Assembly: GCA_947561715.1 (NCBI GenBank)
Contig: OX387201.1
Location: forward strand, 21,466,001-21,530,000
Origin: Ascidia mentula
Lineage: Eukaryota > Chordata > Ascidiacea > Phlebobranchia > Ascidiidae
Direction: 5' to 3'
DNA: 64,000 bases
Below the pieces are notes generated by a model, which saw only the letters and a list, made by a program, of their open reading frames with translations, did not search any database and was not told where the DNA came from. Every line of letters starts with the position of its first letter. Within the stretch, counting starts at the first letter, position 1. A program made the position numbers and the translations under genes. This document shows positions 1-10,862 of this stretch, in pieces.

Positions 1-1920
1 ACATGCCGATGTGATGAAACCATTCGGGTGAGCATTTCGTGTATCAAACATATATGATGTATTGTGCGATGGGCAGGAACGATTCGTCTTAAGCAAGCAA
101 CGCTGAATACGTTTAGTTTGTGCTGGGGAGGCGCTACTTCGTTGTTGCGATATGAAATTTGATGTGATTGGTCTTTGAAGTAATTCCAAGAACTAATCAT
201 TGTCATTCCTAAATAATAACGCAGCCAAATCCAATGCATGTTTTTAACGTCAGAAAACTTGTTTTTGTTCTAACAGACATGCACGTGCTGAACCAATCCC
301 CATGAAGGGACCTTGTAAGTGTTATATTATTACTTAGATACTTTGTAGACCAATTATAAACACTAATGTTTTCGCTTTAGTTTACATGGTTGGAGAAAAG
401 GATGGAAATGAGGTAAGAAACCTTACTTGATAAATTGCCGTTGTTCAGGATGATACAAAAACTAATGATGTCATGAAAAAAATAACTAATGATGTCATGA
501 TGTGTGTAAAGGACAATTATTCAAAACAAAAGCTTCATCATAAAATCTACATTGCCATATTGATATACTTTGCAGCTAAATATGAGGAGAGTGACGGTTG
601 AAAACGGTGAAATCACCAGCGTTGTGGCAGAAACTTCGCTTTCTGTAAGTTGTAAACTGCATTTGCCCACAATTTTTTGTTACTTAAATTCTACCTTAAG
701 CTATAAAAAACATTTAATATTCTCTTTTAATATGGCCGTGTTATTATGGAAAAGTCAAAATATACGCTTCATCTATGATGAATTCGGCAAACATTACTCG
801 CAGTTTATATCAGTGAAAATATTCACAGGGAAATGAGAAAAAGGTTGGAGTATTCGAATCAGACAGACAAGACTTAACACCTGGAAGGGTAAAAGTTTAT
901 AACTTTGCGAATCTGTACATATACATTATTAAATGTTTGCCAGATTGCTTCACGAATGAAGGTAGTTGAAGAATATTATTGAAATTAAACGCTTTACGTT
1001 ATTTAGATTGCTTGGCTGCTGAAATTTCTGGACTACGAAGTTGGCATTTACACATTCAGTGAATCTTCTGTCACTCCATATCTAAAAGGAGCCATCATAT
1101 GTTTATCTGTGGCCGATGATTTAACCATGTTGGCAGGTCCATCTAACGACTGGCTGAAAAAACGAGATTCTGTAATTGTTGTGTTTGTCAACCCAAGACC
1201 GGGATCAAACAAACTTTGCACGATTCCTGAAATTCGTCAAACTGCCGGTGAGACATTTTGCTGACATGCGTCATGGAAATAATGAAAGTCCCGATAGCTT
1301 TATGTGTAACAAAGGTTTATCAACGAATTTTTTGAACAATTGCTGTACAAAATCCTAAGTCCCAAGTTTGACACGGCTTCTATTTGAATTAGTGGTGCAG
1401 ATATTGATTACAAGATGAAATAAAATGCATCAAGGAAAAACCTTGGCAAAAAACGATCTATAGGATACCTTGGAAATATTTAGAATATTTTATATTGTTT
1501 ACATGTTACGTCATAATATGTGATCTTATGAAACATGATACTGTTTAGTGAAGCCATACTTACAGATATATAGTCTTAATTGCTTCGAAAACATTACGTT
1601 GTCGCGTTGTCCGCATAGCATAGAACACGTAGTATTGTTACTGCAGCAACCACAATAAGTCACCAATTCACCGAACTCGAAAGAGAAGAAATCCTGACCG
1701 GAAATAGTATCCAGGATATCCTGGGTTCAAATCCCAGTGAGGTCAAAAATAAATAGAATATAATTTGTGACACACAGAGTCACATGGATTTCTTGGTCCG
1801 TTCTTCGACATGACGACTGAAGGATGCAGAAACTCATCTTTTCGCGAGGTTTTCTTCCAGATGGAGTTGGTCCTTCGCAGGATCATCAACCAACTCACTA
1901 TTCCTGCCATTGAAAAATAA
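1..1920 (+). CDS. Gene A, copy 1 (5' partial): unrecognised 208-aa protein
   Basis: Exons are 1-27 (cut by the window edge), 277-314, 381-412, 576-644, 829-888, 1007-1247 and 1778-1920. Each is bounded by AG/GT, phases agree at every junction, and the frame stays open to a TAA at 1918. The largest exon (80 codons) contains the segment VIVVFVNPRPGSNK; the last ends in a hydrophobic, probably helical stretch (FFQMELVLRRIINQL). There is no signal peptide or membrane segment. I do not recognise the family. An AATAAA at 1916-1921 overlaps the stop codon. A degenerate copy near 49 kb keeps part of exon 6 with its donor and part of exon 7, which supports this structure. Confidence 0.72.
1688..1756 (+). 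repeat. tRNA-derived SINE-like fragment in gene A intron 6
   Basis: The stretch around 1720-1745 reads as the 3' half of a tRNA: a stem CTGGG, a TTCAAAT loop, then CCCAG, followed by an A-rich AAATA-type tail. There is no 5' half with D-arm and anticodon, so it is not a tRNA gene. A second, weaker copy with the shared core AGGATATCCTGGGT and an (AAATA)n tail is at 2853-2910. Copies of the first are at 12567-12635 and 23446-23514. A short tRNA-derived SINE is the likeliest origin. Confidence 0.5.
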
Positions 1921-3187
1921 ATCTTGCATCAGTTTATCAGTGCTTATAATTGTATTCAACATGGAAAAATAAGCAAGCTTAATCCTCTTCCCATATCTTA
2001 CTTTAACGATTTACATTTGGACTTTATGTGTATGGCAATGATTGGGAAATATTATGCACTTTTCTTTACTAGCGTGTACTCTTATTTATGCATGCATTTT
2101 TATATTTAATATGTGTATATTTAAATACATACAATGGGGACACTATACTTAATTCAAATATGTAAACAAATGCTGTAATTTGATCTGATTTAAATAATTG
2201 TATCAACTAATTATATAGAAACCCATCTGTCTCAAATCACCAAACTGCACTATGGTGTATTGGGTATTTGAGGTTCCCACCTTCCTTCACTACTGGCCCC
2301 ATCTTAGGATTTATATTGAAGAAAATTTCTAGATCTGCAAATGCTCGTTTCGAACTCTTTTCAATGAGAATAATTGAACGCAACAACATCAACCTGTAAT
2401 GCATTGGTGCCAACCGGAAGGTTTAACGAGTACACATACATTAATAAAACAAATTCATGCATCTTTGGATGAGGTTTAGTGTAATTTTGTGGATTGCAAT
2501 AAAGCTACTGGGTGTACTGTTGGTAAAACCCAAGTATTGCAAGAAATGAATCGCAGAAGTGCTGTTAATGCACCGGTGATTATACTTTTGTTCCCGCTTG
2601 TTTTCCAAGGAAGTGTTTGTTTGGAAAAAGTTTGTATCTTTTCAATATTAGCAATGCGCCATAATTGTGTTACAACAACAACAATTGCTTTTTACTAAAG
2701 CTGCAACAATCAAACTTTTAACGCCATTTAAACAGTTCAAATCTACGTTGGTTTTTGCACTTCACACAACCACCTGAGGGCGTCAAAGATTTATATTTGA
2801 TTTCAATTGAGTGACGCGCTTTGCGTGCAAACGAAATTCCCATTTAAGGACCTGACTAGGATATCCTGGGTATTATTTAAAAAATAAATAAATAAATAAA
2901 ATATACCGAAACGTTTTTGTAAAAACCCATTTGATAAAAATTCCAATTAAAAAAACACTACAATTTGCGCATGTAAATGTACCAGGTACAAACAAATGCA
3001 GCGACGAAAACTGTGAGGACATTTTGGACATTCCGCACGAACCAATAGCAATTTTGTTGTATATACTTGCACACTTGTCTAAAGAATGAAATTCTACAAG
3101 AATCTATTTGACCAGCAAGAATCTATTTGACCAACGAATTCAGGGCCAGCACCCTAGTAAGGGAACAAGCGAACCATATTTGCTTTA
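1921..3187. other. Spacer between genes A and B
   Basis: About 1.3 kb of AT-rich DNA with frequent stops in all frames. It holds a SINE-like remnant with an AAATA-type tail (2853-2910) and otherwise no recognisable gene. The equivalents are 12800-14066 and 23679-24945. Confidence 0.6.
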
Positions 3188-3195
3188 TGACGTCA
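3188..3195. promoter_or_regulatory. Perfect CRE-like palindrome TGACGTCA upstream of gene B
   Basis: The octamer TGACGTCA, the consensus for CREB/ATF-family bZIP proteins, lies 248 bp before the gene B ATG. It recurs at 14067 and 24946. In copy 3 the KDZ transposon has inserted between it and the gene, moving the site about 11.8 kb away. That it is functional is an inference from motif and position only. Confidence 0.4.
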
Positions 3196-3442
3196 CAGTC
3201 ATGTATCGCAAACAAGAACTTTGTCCTGACAAACAATTGGTATACACAACGATAAGGAAATTTCAGCACTAACTGGCACCTGCAACATATATTGAAAGAT
3301 GCAAGCCTTAAATGCTGTTGACAAATTATTAGTATTGTAAGTTAGTAGTTTTTAGGTGTGAGTATGATTTTGATAATAAAAATACAGCTAATTAAAACAA
3401 AAGAATCTCACGAATAAACTATTGTAGAACATAATTTTGAAC

Positions 3443-6400
3443 ATGAGTAACAACATAGAATTGTTGTCGAAAGAACTGAGAGATTTGTGTGATAAGGAAG
3501 GCAAGGAGAAAGACCCAGTAGAATGTGCACAAATATTCTACAAACTGGCTCAAGAATACAGCAAGCTTCATGTGAACCTCGACTGTAAATATGACCAAAA
3601 GATGACATTCATCAGAAGTGCAATATTATTCAATGCTGCGCTTGTAAGAAATCCAGAAAATAAAGATGAAATAAAGGAAGGACTTAGAAAAGTCTGTGGA
3701 CAACTTCTTAAAGTTGCAAATGCTGCAAAATCAGAAAGTGACTTGGTACAAAAGGCACAAGAAGTTTACAGTAAAATAGAAGGTTTGAGAAACAAAGTCA
3801 AGTTTTCTCTGCAACAATTGACACCAGAAAACCTAACTAGGCAGCAACATGTGGATATTATAGAAAACATGCAGAATAGAATCAATGCAGACTACAAATT
3901 ACTTATGTCTGACATAATGGATTATTGTCTTTCTGTCATGGGCACTCCACCATGTGAGTATGCCCTGATGGGAATGGGTTCTTTGGCAAGAAATGAAATA
4001 ACCCCATACTCTGATTTTGAACACGCCTATCTATTGGAAGATAATGTTGACAAAAGAGAGGATTTTAAAGATATTCTAGAATACTTTCGATGGGTTTCAG
4101 TTATTTTTCACATGATCATCATTAACTTGGGTGAAACCATTGTTCCCTGTGCAACAATTCCACACATTAATGATTGGAAAGTTAAAGAAAACAATTGGTT
4201 TTTCGACAAACACACACCAAGAGGTGTCTCATTCGATGGCATGGTTCCTTATGCATCAAAATTTCCACTTGGAAGAAATGAAACAGAAGATAAACCGTGG
4301 AGAACTGAGTTGATTAAACCAGTGTCGGGAATGCTTGAATATCTAAAGAGTGATGTAGCAATCAAAAATGGATACCACTTAGCTGAAGTTCTCGAAAACT
4401 CTTGCTTTGTGTCTGGAAAGAAAGCAATTTATGTTGAATATAAGCAAGGGTCTAAAAACATCTTATTAAAAGAAGATGAAACTAAACAAATAAAAGAGAG
4501 TTTGAAAAAAGATTTGAAGAACTTTAATCCATTAACTACCTTGCCCATGTTTCATGAGAAATGGATTAAGAATCATGATGGGTTTCCATTCGTGTTCTCC
4601 TTTCCACGGAGTCAGGAATTCGACGTCAAACGTTTTATTTATCGGAGTACAAGTCTGTTTGTTGCTGCCCTTGGAAAGATTAATGATGTTTCAGAAACAA
4701 CGTCTTTCAACATAGTTCGAAAGTTGTGTGAGAAGAAAAAAATTACGAAACCCTTGGCGGAAAATATTCTTTTTTCATTATCTCTGGCGTGTATAGCACG
4801 GTTGCGGGTTTACACAGAGAAAAATGGTCAGTTTGATATATTTGTAGGATCTCTGACAGAAATGCTGGGTGAAGATCATGTTGTAACTTACTTTGAAACA
4901 GCTCTGCAGTTGCAATCACAATTGAAAATATCTTTTGTCATTGACGACGATCAACCTGTTTACAATGAGAATTTAAACCGGTTGGTGGTATTATATTGGT
5001 TGGGAATGAAAGAGATAGCAATAGAAGAAAGTCAAAGTTTGATGCAAAGAACAACGGACACACATGAAAAAATGTTCAGTATCAATACCATATTTCGCTG
5101 TTGTGCTGATCTTGAGAAATTTTTCGAAGCCATGAAGATTTTTGAATTGGCAAGAAACAAATTTGAAAATTGCAGCATCGACTTGGAAGGTAAGAAATTC
5201 CTTTAAAAATGAAACATGTGCTTTAACTAAACTGATTTAAAAAAGGACTTTGATAAAATCTCAAACATTGTTCCATTTTTTCAATGATTTATATTCTAAA
5301 ATTGAAATAATGAAATCTTATTTTCAGTTGCTGCGATGGTTTATGGCAAAGTAGCTTCAGAATGCCCACCTGAGGACTCAAAAGTTTATCTAGAAAAAGA
5401 GGAGCAAATCCGCAAAGAAATATTGGCTAATATGAAATTGAACGTAACCGAAAAGAAAGGAACGGTTAAAAAGAACAAACAAATGTTTGACCTTGCAAAA
5501 TGTCTTGAAAAACTTGGAAAGTATGAAGAAGCATTAAAACTTTGTGAAGAGGTCATGAGAACGTATCAAAACCCACCGAAACCAGATGAAGTAAAACCTT
5601 TCCTTCTATGCAAAATATACATTGCTCAGTGTTTACATGGACTAAATCACACAATTCAACCTATTTCCTATTTTAAAGCTGTATTAGAACACGACTCTCT
5701 CCACAAAAGCCCTGAATCACCAGAGGATGAGCAAGCAGACACAGAAAATAAGGATTACATAGGACTGTGTCACAAGGGTTTGGGACTGTCTTATTGGAAA
5801 GATAAAAAGTATGCAGCAAGTTTTGAGCATTTTGGGAAGGCAGGTGATGTTTGGGCTGAAACATTCAATTGGCAACGGCTGAATGAATTGGAAGAGTCCC
5901 TCAAGTTAGTTCGGAATTCTCTCATCCAGAAGAAATGCCATGCTGAAGCTGAATCCTGTATCGAAGTTTTAAAGCAAGTAATTGCTCATTACAAGGCATT
6001 TCGTTTTATTTCTGAACCAGAAATACTACAGAAGGAGTTGGAACTCACCCAATCTTTGATGGAAATTACATCACTTGATGAACAACAACAGACTGAACTC
6101 AAGATGGCTGATATTCTCTTCGAAAGTAAACAATATCAAGATGCTGCAAAACATTACCAACAAGTAGAAAACACGATGATAAAAGGCCTATTTTCATTTG
6201 ATAAGAAACGGCTTGCAAAATGCCAAATAGGTCGAGCAAAATGTGCACTTCAGGAACAAGAAGAAACCTTGGCAGTTACTCATTTCAATAATGCAATATC
6301 ATATTTGGAAGCTTTAAAAGAAGATAGTCAGGCAGATGAAAGTGATCTCTACGACTTGGCATTTTGTCACAGAGAACTTGGCATACTTTATGGCAAAAAG

Positions 6401-7375
6401 CAGGATTATAGTTTATGCTTTCAACATTATGATGCATCGGTGAAGATCTCATTGCAAGTAATTGCCTTGTCAGCAACCATTGCTGAAGAAGTCATCGATG
6501 ACACTGATAAAATTTTACAGCAAATTCCTCATCAACTGGATTCAATTGGATCAAAACTAAAAAAACAAGAGATTTTTTGTGAAGCTGAACGATGTCGTCA
6601 ACTGGAGTTGGAAGTTCACTATCGAATATGGAATGCTAAATACAAAGAAGAAAACCAACTAATGTGGTGGGCACACATTAAATTAGAAATTCCTTTAAAG
6701 GAAAAGTTGATTTGTGCAACAACTTCATTCGTTGTAAAGCATGAAAATATGTTTCAATTTGCTGAAAGTCTTAGGAATTACAGATATTATCAACAAGCTT
6801 TACAATTTTACTATGAGTGTGAGGATATGATGAAAAGTGGAATTGTACCCTTGAATAAACATAGGCTTGCCAATTGTGAAGTTGGTAAAACTATTTGTTT
6901 AAATAACCTTGAACCCCATTCAGTTTTACCAGCTGGAGAAAAAACAAAAAATAAAATTGCAAATATTGATGCTGAGGTTAAGGCATACTACCACTTTAAC
7001 CTTGGCAAATTTTTCTTTGAAAGATGTGAATATGCTGTTTGCTTTGAACATTTTACCACAGCTTGTACAACCTGGATAGAAGTTAATTGTAGTGAGAACT
7101 TGAATAAACTACTCTCTACACTTAATGAAAATGGAAGGATTCTTATCAGAAGAAAAATGCATGCTGAGGCTGCACAATGTTTTGAAGTAGCTTTGCCAAT
7201 ATTTCACTGCAGAAACAAGATTGCTTGTTTGAAAGAAGCAGAACTTCGTTCTGTTTCGGTCTTAGCTGAATTGCCAATTACTTTGGCTTGTTGGTTCTAC
7301 AAGCAAAATAACATGAAAAATTTCATAAAATGGCTAAAGCATGCTGAAGAAATTTTGACTCTTGTAAAGGATTAA
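3443..7375 (+). CDS. Gene B, copy 1: GlnD/DUF294-type nucleotidyltransferase-TPR protein
   Basis: Exons are 3443-5189 and 5328-7375, joined by a 138-bp GT-AG intron in phase 1, giving 1264 aa. The N-terminal 130 residues are helical. Residues about 165-320 form a nucleotidyltransferase-like domain: GMGSLARNE (177-185) followed by SDFEHAYLLE with the paired acidic residues D191 and E193, then a TPRG-FDG-PLGR segment typical of the DUF294/PII-uridylyltransferase N-terminal family. The second half has about six TPR-like repeats (for example AKCLEKLGKYEEALKLCEE). There is no signal peptide or membrane segment, so it is probably cytosolic. The ATG at 3443 is preferred because upstream codons run straight into an acceptor-like ctattgtag. 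Substrate unknown; the family link is by motif, while the tandem expansion is directly visible. Confidence 0.88.
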
Positions 7376-9560
7376 CAATGTTTCAAACTTGTTGCAAATT
7401 GCAATGCAGTTTTTAGTTCGGTATACCATGTATTACGTAACTTTGCTTTAAATCATTCCGGAGATTCTCAATTTTTTTTACCTTGCAAACAACAACCACA
7501 GTAAAAACTATTACGTGCATATGACCGGTTAGAATAAAAACAACAATGAATAAAGAAGTTAAAAAATGTCAAACTCTCTTTAACAAACAAAGAGTTTGTT
7601 TCAACTACAAAAGAATCAATTGTAGATATCGCGCTGCATTAAAACATTGAATACCTGTGATCATTATATTTGTAACATACACTTCTGAATGTAGAGTTTG
7701 TTGTCTAACGTCAAACCTATGTAGTAATAAATGCACTAACTTGATTTGTTCCTCACGTGTGTCATTCGCATTAAACTTTGTCATGTTTAAATGTGGTTGG
7801 GAACATGCTCTATTATAACTTTTTCATCGATTTGAATTGCTGCAATAGTGATGATTCTTCTGATACAAGCCAGTGAATAGACACGCTTCTGTTTGAATGC
7901 TGTGGAATTTTATGTGTTGTTGCTTTTTTGTACATATTAACTTGTGTTGCTTTGCCACATATCACAGTATTCCATCGTGTATTTTCAGTAACGTTTATGA
8001 CAACGCAGTAATCTTTTGTGTATCGTGAGTTTTGAGCGCTGTCGTACGAAGCAAGGAAACGAAACCTACTGGGCGACTGCCTTCTATTGTTCGTTTACTC
8101 AGCAGTTTCGTTGGTAAGGCAAAGTTAATAACCATTGATATTTACTCAGCTTAAAGTGCAAACAAAACGCAGGCGGACAGGGGAAGCAAAACTACCAAGC
8201 GATCCATTATTAAGGCATGTCTATATGTACACAAAACATGCCGTCGGTCAAACATAAAGTCACAAATGACTGCATATATGATTAACTCACTTTGCTTCGA
8301 TGTTTACCTACACAAGCTGCAATTTTTTAACAAAATGTTTAAATGTTTTGGCTTTGTTGCGTGCCGGAGGTCTTTTCAACATAAATTTTTGTTTCTGTAT
8401 AGTTACAGCAAAAACTGTCTACATACCAGGGCCATTCACAATATCTCAACGAATCCTAGATGTTGTCAATCGGTCACGAAAAACAAACGTTAGTTGATCT
8501 CTAGCGACCACTGCCGGGCAATTAAAACAATGTATGTCCATTTCCCCCTTTTTGTTGTGCAACCACTTTTTTGGAGGATGTTAAGAAATCCTCAGTTTTA
8601 ACCAAAGGATATTTTCCTCAAGGTTGCTGTTTCGTAATTTACACAAAGTTCACCAGGTTGAGACTAAGTTTACAATTGATGACCCAAGTTAACTTTATGG
8701 TTTGTAATCCAACCGGCCCTACATGTAAATGTATAGTGATGCAGAGCTGTATCGAATAAACAAAACAAAACAATCAAACAAACACTTTAAAAAGTCAGTC
8801 ATTTGTTTTCATGAAAATAACAAACACGTAATAAACATCGCTACTTTTTGCACATCATAAAGGTAAGTATTTTCCCGCCTTTGTTTTGATCTTGTAAGTC
8901 GCTGTTCAAAAGACTCATATTCAGATGTATCGAAAGCACGTCCATGTTATAACGCTGATGGCCAAATGGTAAGATATATAAGCGAGACCAGGTGACATAC
9001 GTCACGTCACTATGGCAGTATAAGCTGAGATGCGACACACACACCTACCCATGTCGCAACTACATCTACGCAACACTGACAAATGCTGAATGAAGCCTTG
9101 ATACGAAGGTCCAGACACATTTTAACAGCATAGTAAAACTGTTTGCGATTATTTCATCACCAGTAAAATAACCCTAAAAAACTTTACAAATCATAAATTT
9201 CATTTTCTCGTCGCCGGTTTTCTCGAAACTTCGTGTGAAATTCATTGCATTAAAAAACTCAGTCAATAATGTCATGGCTTTCTTATACAGAATTGCTAAT
9301 GTTTGTTGCTAGCAACAAATATATCAATGATATCAATTATGAGCATGATTGTAATCTTGAAAATAAAACATTGCGACAGAACACAGAATGATTCTTGTTC
9401 CAAAATGGAAATAAACTAAAGTCTCTACTGGAATGCAAAATAAATTATAATTTGGGAATGAAAAACAAACCAAATGTGTCAATGACTTCACCACTTCAAT
9501 CAGAAATTAACACAAAAATATGAAGGAAAGATGAAGTTAAATTCCTTGGGATTTACTCAC
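7376..9560. other. 3' spacer of gene B
   Basis: The spacer is AT-rich and non-coding apart from the poly(A) signals. A consensus splice donor (AAAG then gtaagt) at 8862/8863 and a TATATAAG sequence near 8973 beside a run of CRE-like half-sites (GTGACATACGTCACGTCAC, 8993-9011) hint at a promoter or an upstream non-coding exon for the next gene A copy. No reading frame here looks like protein. The equivalents are 18255-20439 and, more diverged, 47101-48802. Confidence 0.45.
7533..7554 (+). terminator. Poly(A) signals of gene B
   Basis: Two AATAAA hexamers, at 7533-7538 and 7549-7554, lie about 160-180 bp past the gene B stop codon. The same pair occurs in copy 2 (18412, 18428) and in copy 3 near 47258 and 47274. 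Confidence 0.6.
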
Positions 9561-9707
9561 CTTGAAAGTGCTTGAAGTATTTGGGTTCTTCCCCTTTAGC
9601 TTCCTAACCATGATAGGGTAACGCACGGTGATAGAATAGTAAGCCAACGTGAACAGCATGAAAATTAACAGAAAACTCCACAGCTTTAAGGTTGCTGTGC
9701 ACGCCAT
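9561..9707 (-). CDS. Orphan first exon: signal-anchor peptide, copy 1
   Basis: On the minus strand, an ATG at 9707 opens 49 codons that end exactly at a consensus donor (AAG then gtgagtaa). Residues 8-27 (LKLWSFLLIFMLFTLAYYSI) are a strongly hydrophobic single membrane segment with basic residues after it (VRKLKGK), the look of a type II signal anchor as in Golgi enzymes. No following exon was found on the minus strand within the unit, so this is either the severed 5' exon of a gene trapped in the duplication or a gene with a very distant second exon. An in-frame ATG at 9731 is an alternative start. Confidence 0.45.
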
Positions 9708-10862
9708 TCCGCCGCTGCAATACTGACTCAAACACGTGATTAAAAGAAACCAGAAACTTTATTCGGCCGCAGGGCACAAGTTGCAAGCGACTGCTTTGGT
9801 ATCAACAAAGTTCATTATATGAATATTGGATACTAAGATTTATGAAGATTGGTCGAATTCTGTCTTCACACCTAATTACCACTATCGTAAGAGGCGGAAG
9901 TTTTGTGCAATTCTGTGAGTAATGTTACTTGTTGCTTGCTGCATTCCTCAATACTTCAAGACATTACTTATTTATTGGTTGACTCTAGTGATTGCTTGTG
10001 TGCAGTACTCTTTTGCGTAACTTTTGTTCAATGCAGTTTAATGCATGCAGTAAATGCGTGATTTAATTAACAAACTTATAATAGAAAATCACCTGTAGAT
10101 TTATCTGTGCCGTGTTAAAAACTTAAAATCCATTGGTTTCATCAGCCTGCTATGAAGAACATTAATTGAAGGTTTGGAATCATCTTCAATAATAAAGGTT
10201 GCCAGATACGGTTTTATGACAACCCCAAATCCATTATTTACCACCGATAAACTTCCTGGCTGTGAGGATAAATTAAGTCAACTCACAAATGAATGTGAGA
10301 AATGAGGAGGTTTGGACACCGACGTAACATGTTGCAACTCCAGTATGTTGAAATGACGTGAGTAGGAAGTGATACGACAGTCAGTATGGCGTGATTACCT
10401 CAATAAGTGTGACGGTGTATCTCCACACATAATAGTCTGTTTTATACGAATTGTCGCAAAATATCTGTTACGACACAGTTTATGACAAGACAAGTGCATT
10501 TGGGTTTACTGATGCAGGGAAGAATGATGAGAAATGCAACCATAGTGCATCGGTAAAGTTTGGCTTCCGTACCAAACCATTCGGGTTCTGGTAAAATGAA
10601 AATCCTTGCATTGTAGTCAACGAATCGCGTCATGAATAATAAAAAAAGCATCTTTGCCGATGTATTTTGATTGTGATCCTGTGACCACCAGCCTCCATAA
10701 TATGACGTCAAGCAAAGTGTTTTTGGAACGCCTGCACATGTTGCAACTAAACCCACGTTATCCCACGCATTAACTGTCTATATATGAAGGCTCAGATACC
10801 ATGAAGCCAGTATTTGAAAATTGGGTTTTGAAAAATATTTGCAGTGAAAGGAAGACTTGGAA
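9708..10862. other. Unit spacer before gene A
   Basis: No convincing gene was seen. On the plus strand, 10431-10612 after an acceptor-like cataatag stays open to TAA and could be a 3' exon (it contains NICYDTVYDK), but nothing upstream joins to it. The minus-strand frame 10442-10756 across the same DNA has no recognisable feature. The equivalent in copy 2 is 20587-21741. Confidence 0.4.

Noticed and set aside
570..836. 88-codon plus-strand frame as a gene (also at 11449 and 22328)
   Set aside because: It runs through the intron between gene A exons 4 and 5; only 576-644 of it is coding in the spliced model.
1700..1750. tRNA gene
   Set aside because: Only the T-arm half is present and it ends in an A-rich tail, fitting a SINE fragment.
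5673..6476. Minus-strand 63-codon frames inside gene B exon 2 (repeated in all copies)
   Set aside because: They are shadows of the TPR coding sequence, with no motif and no splice context of their own.
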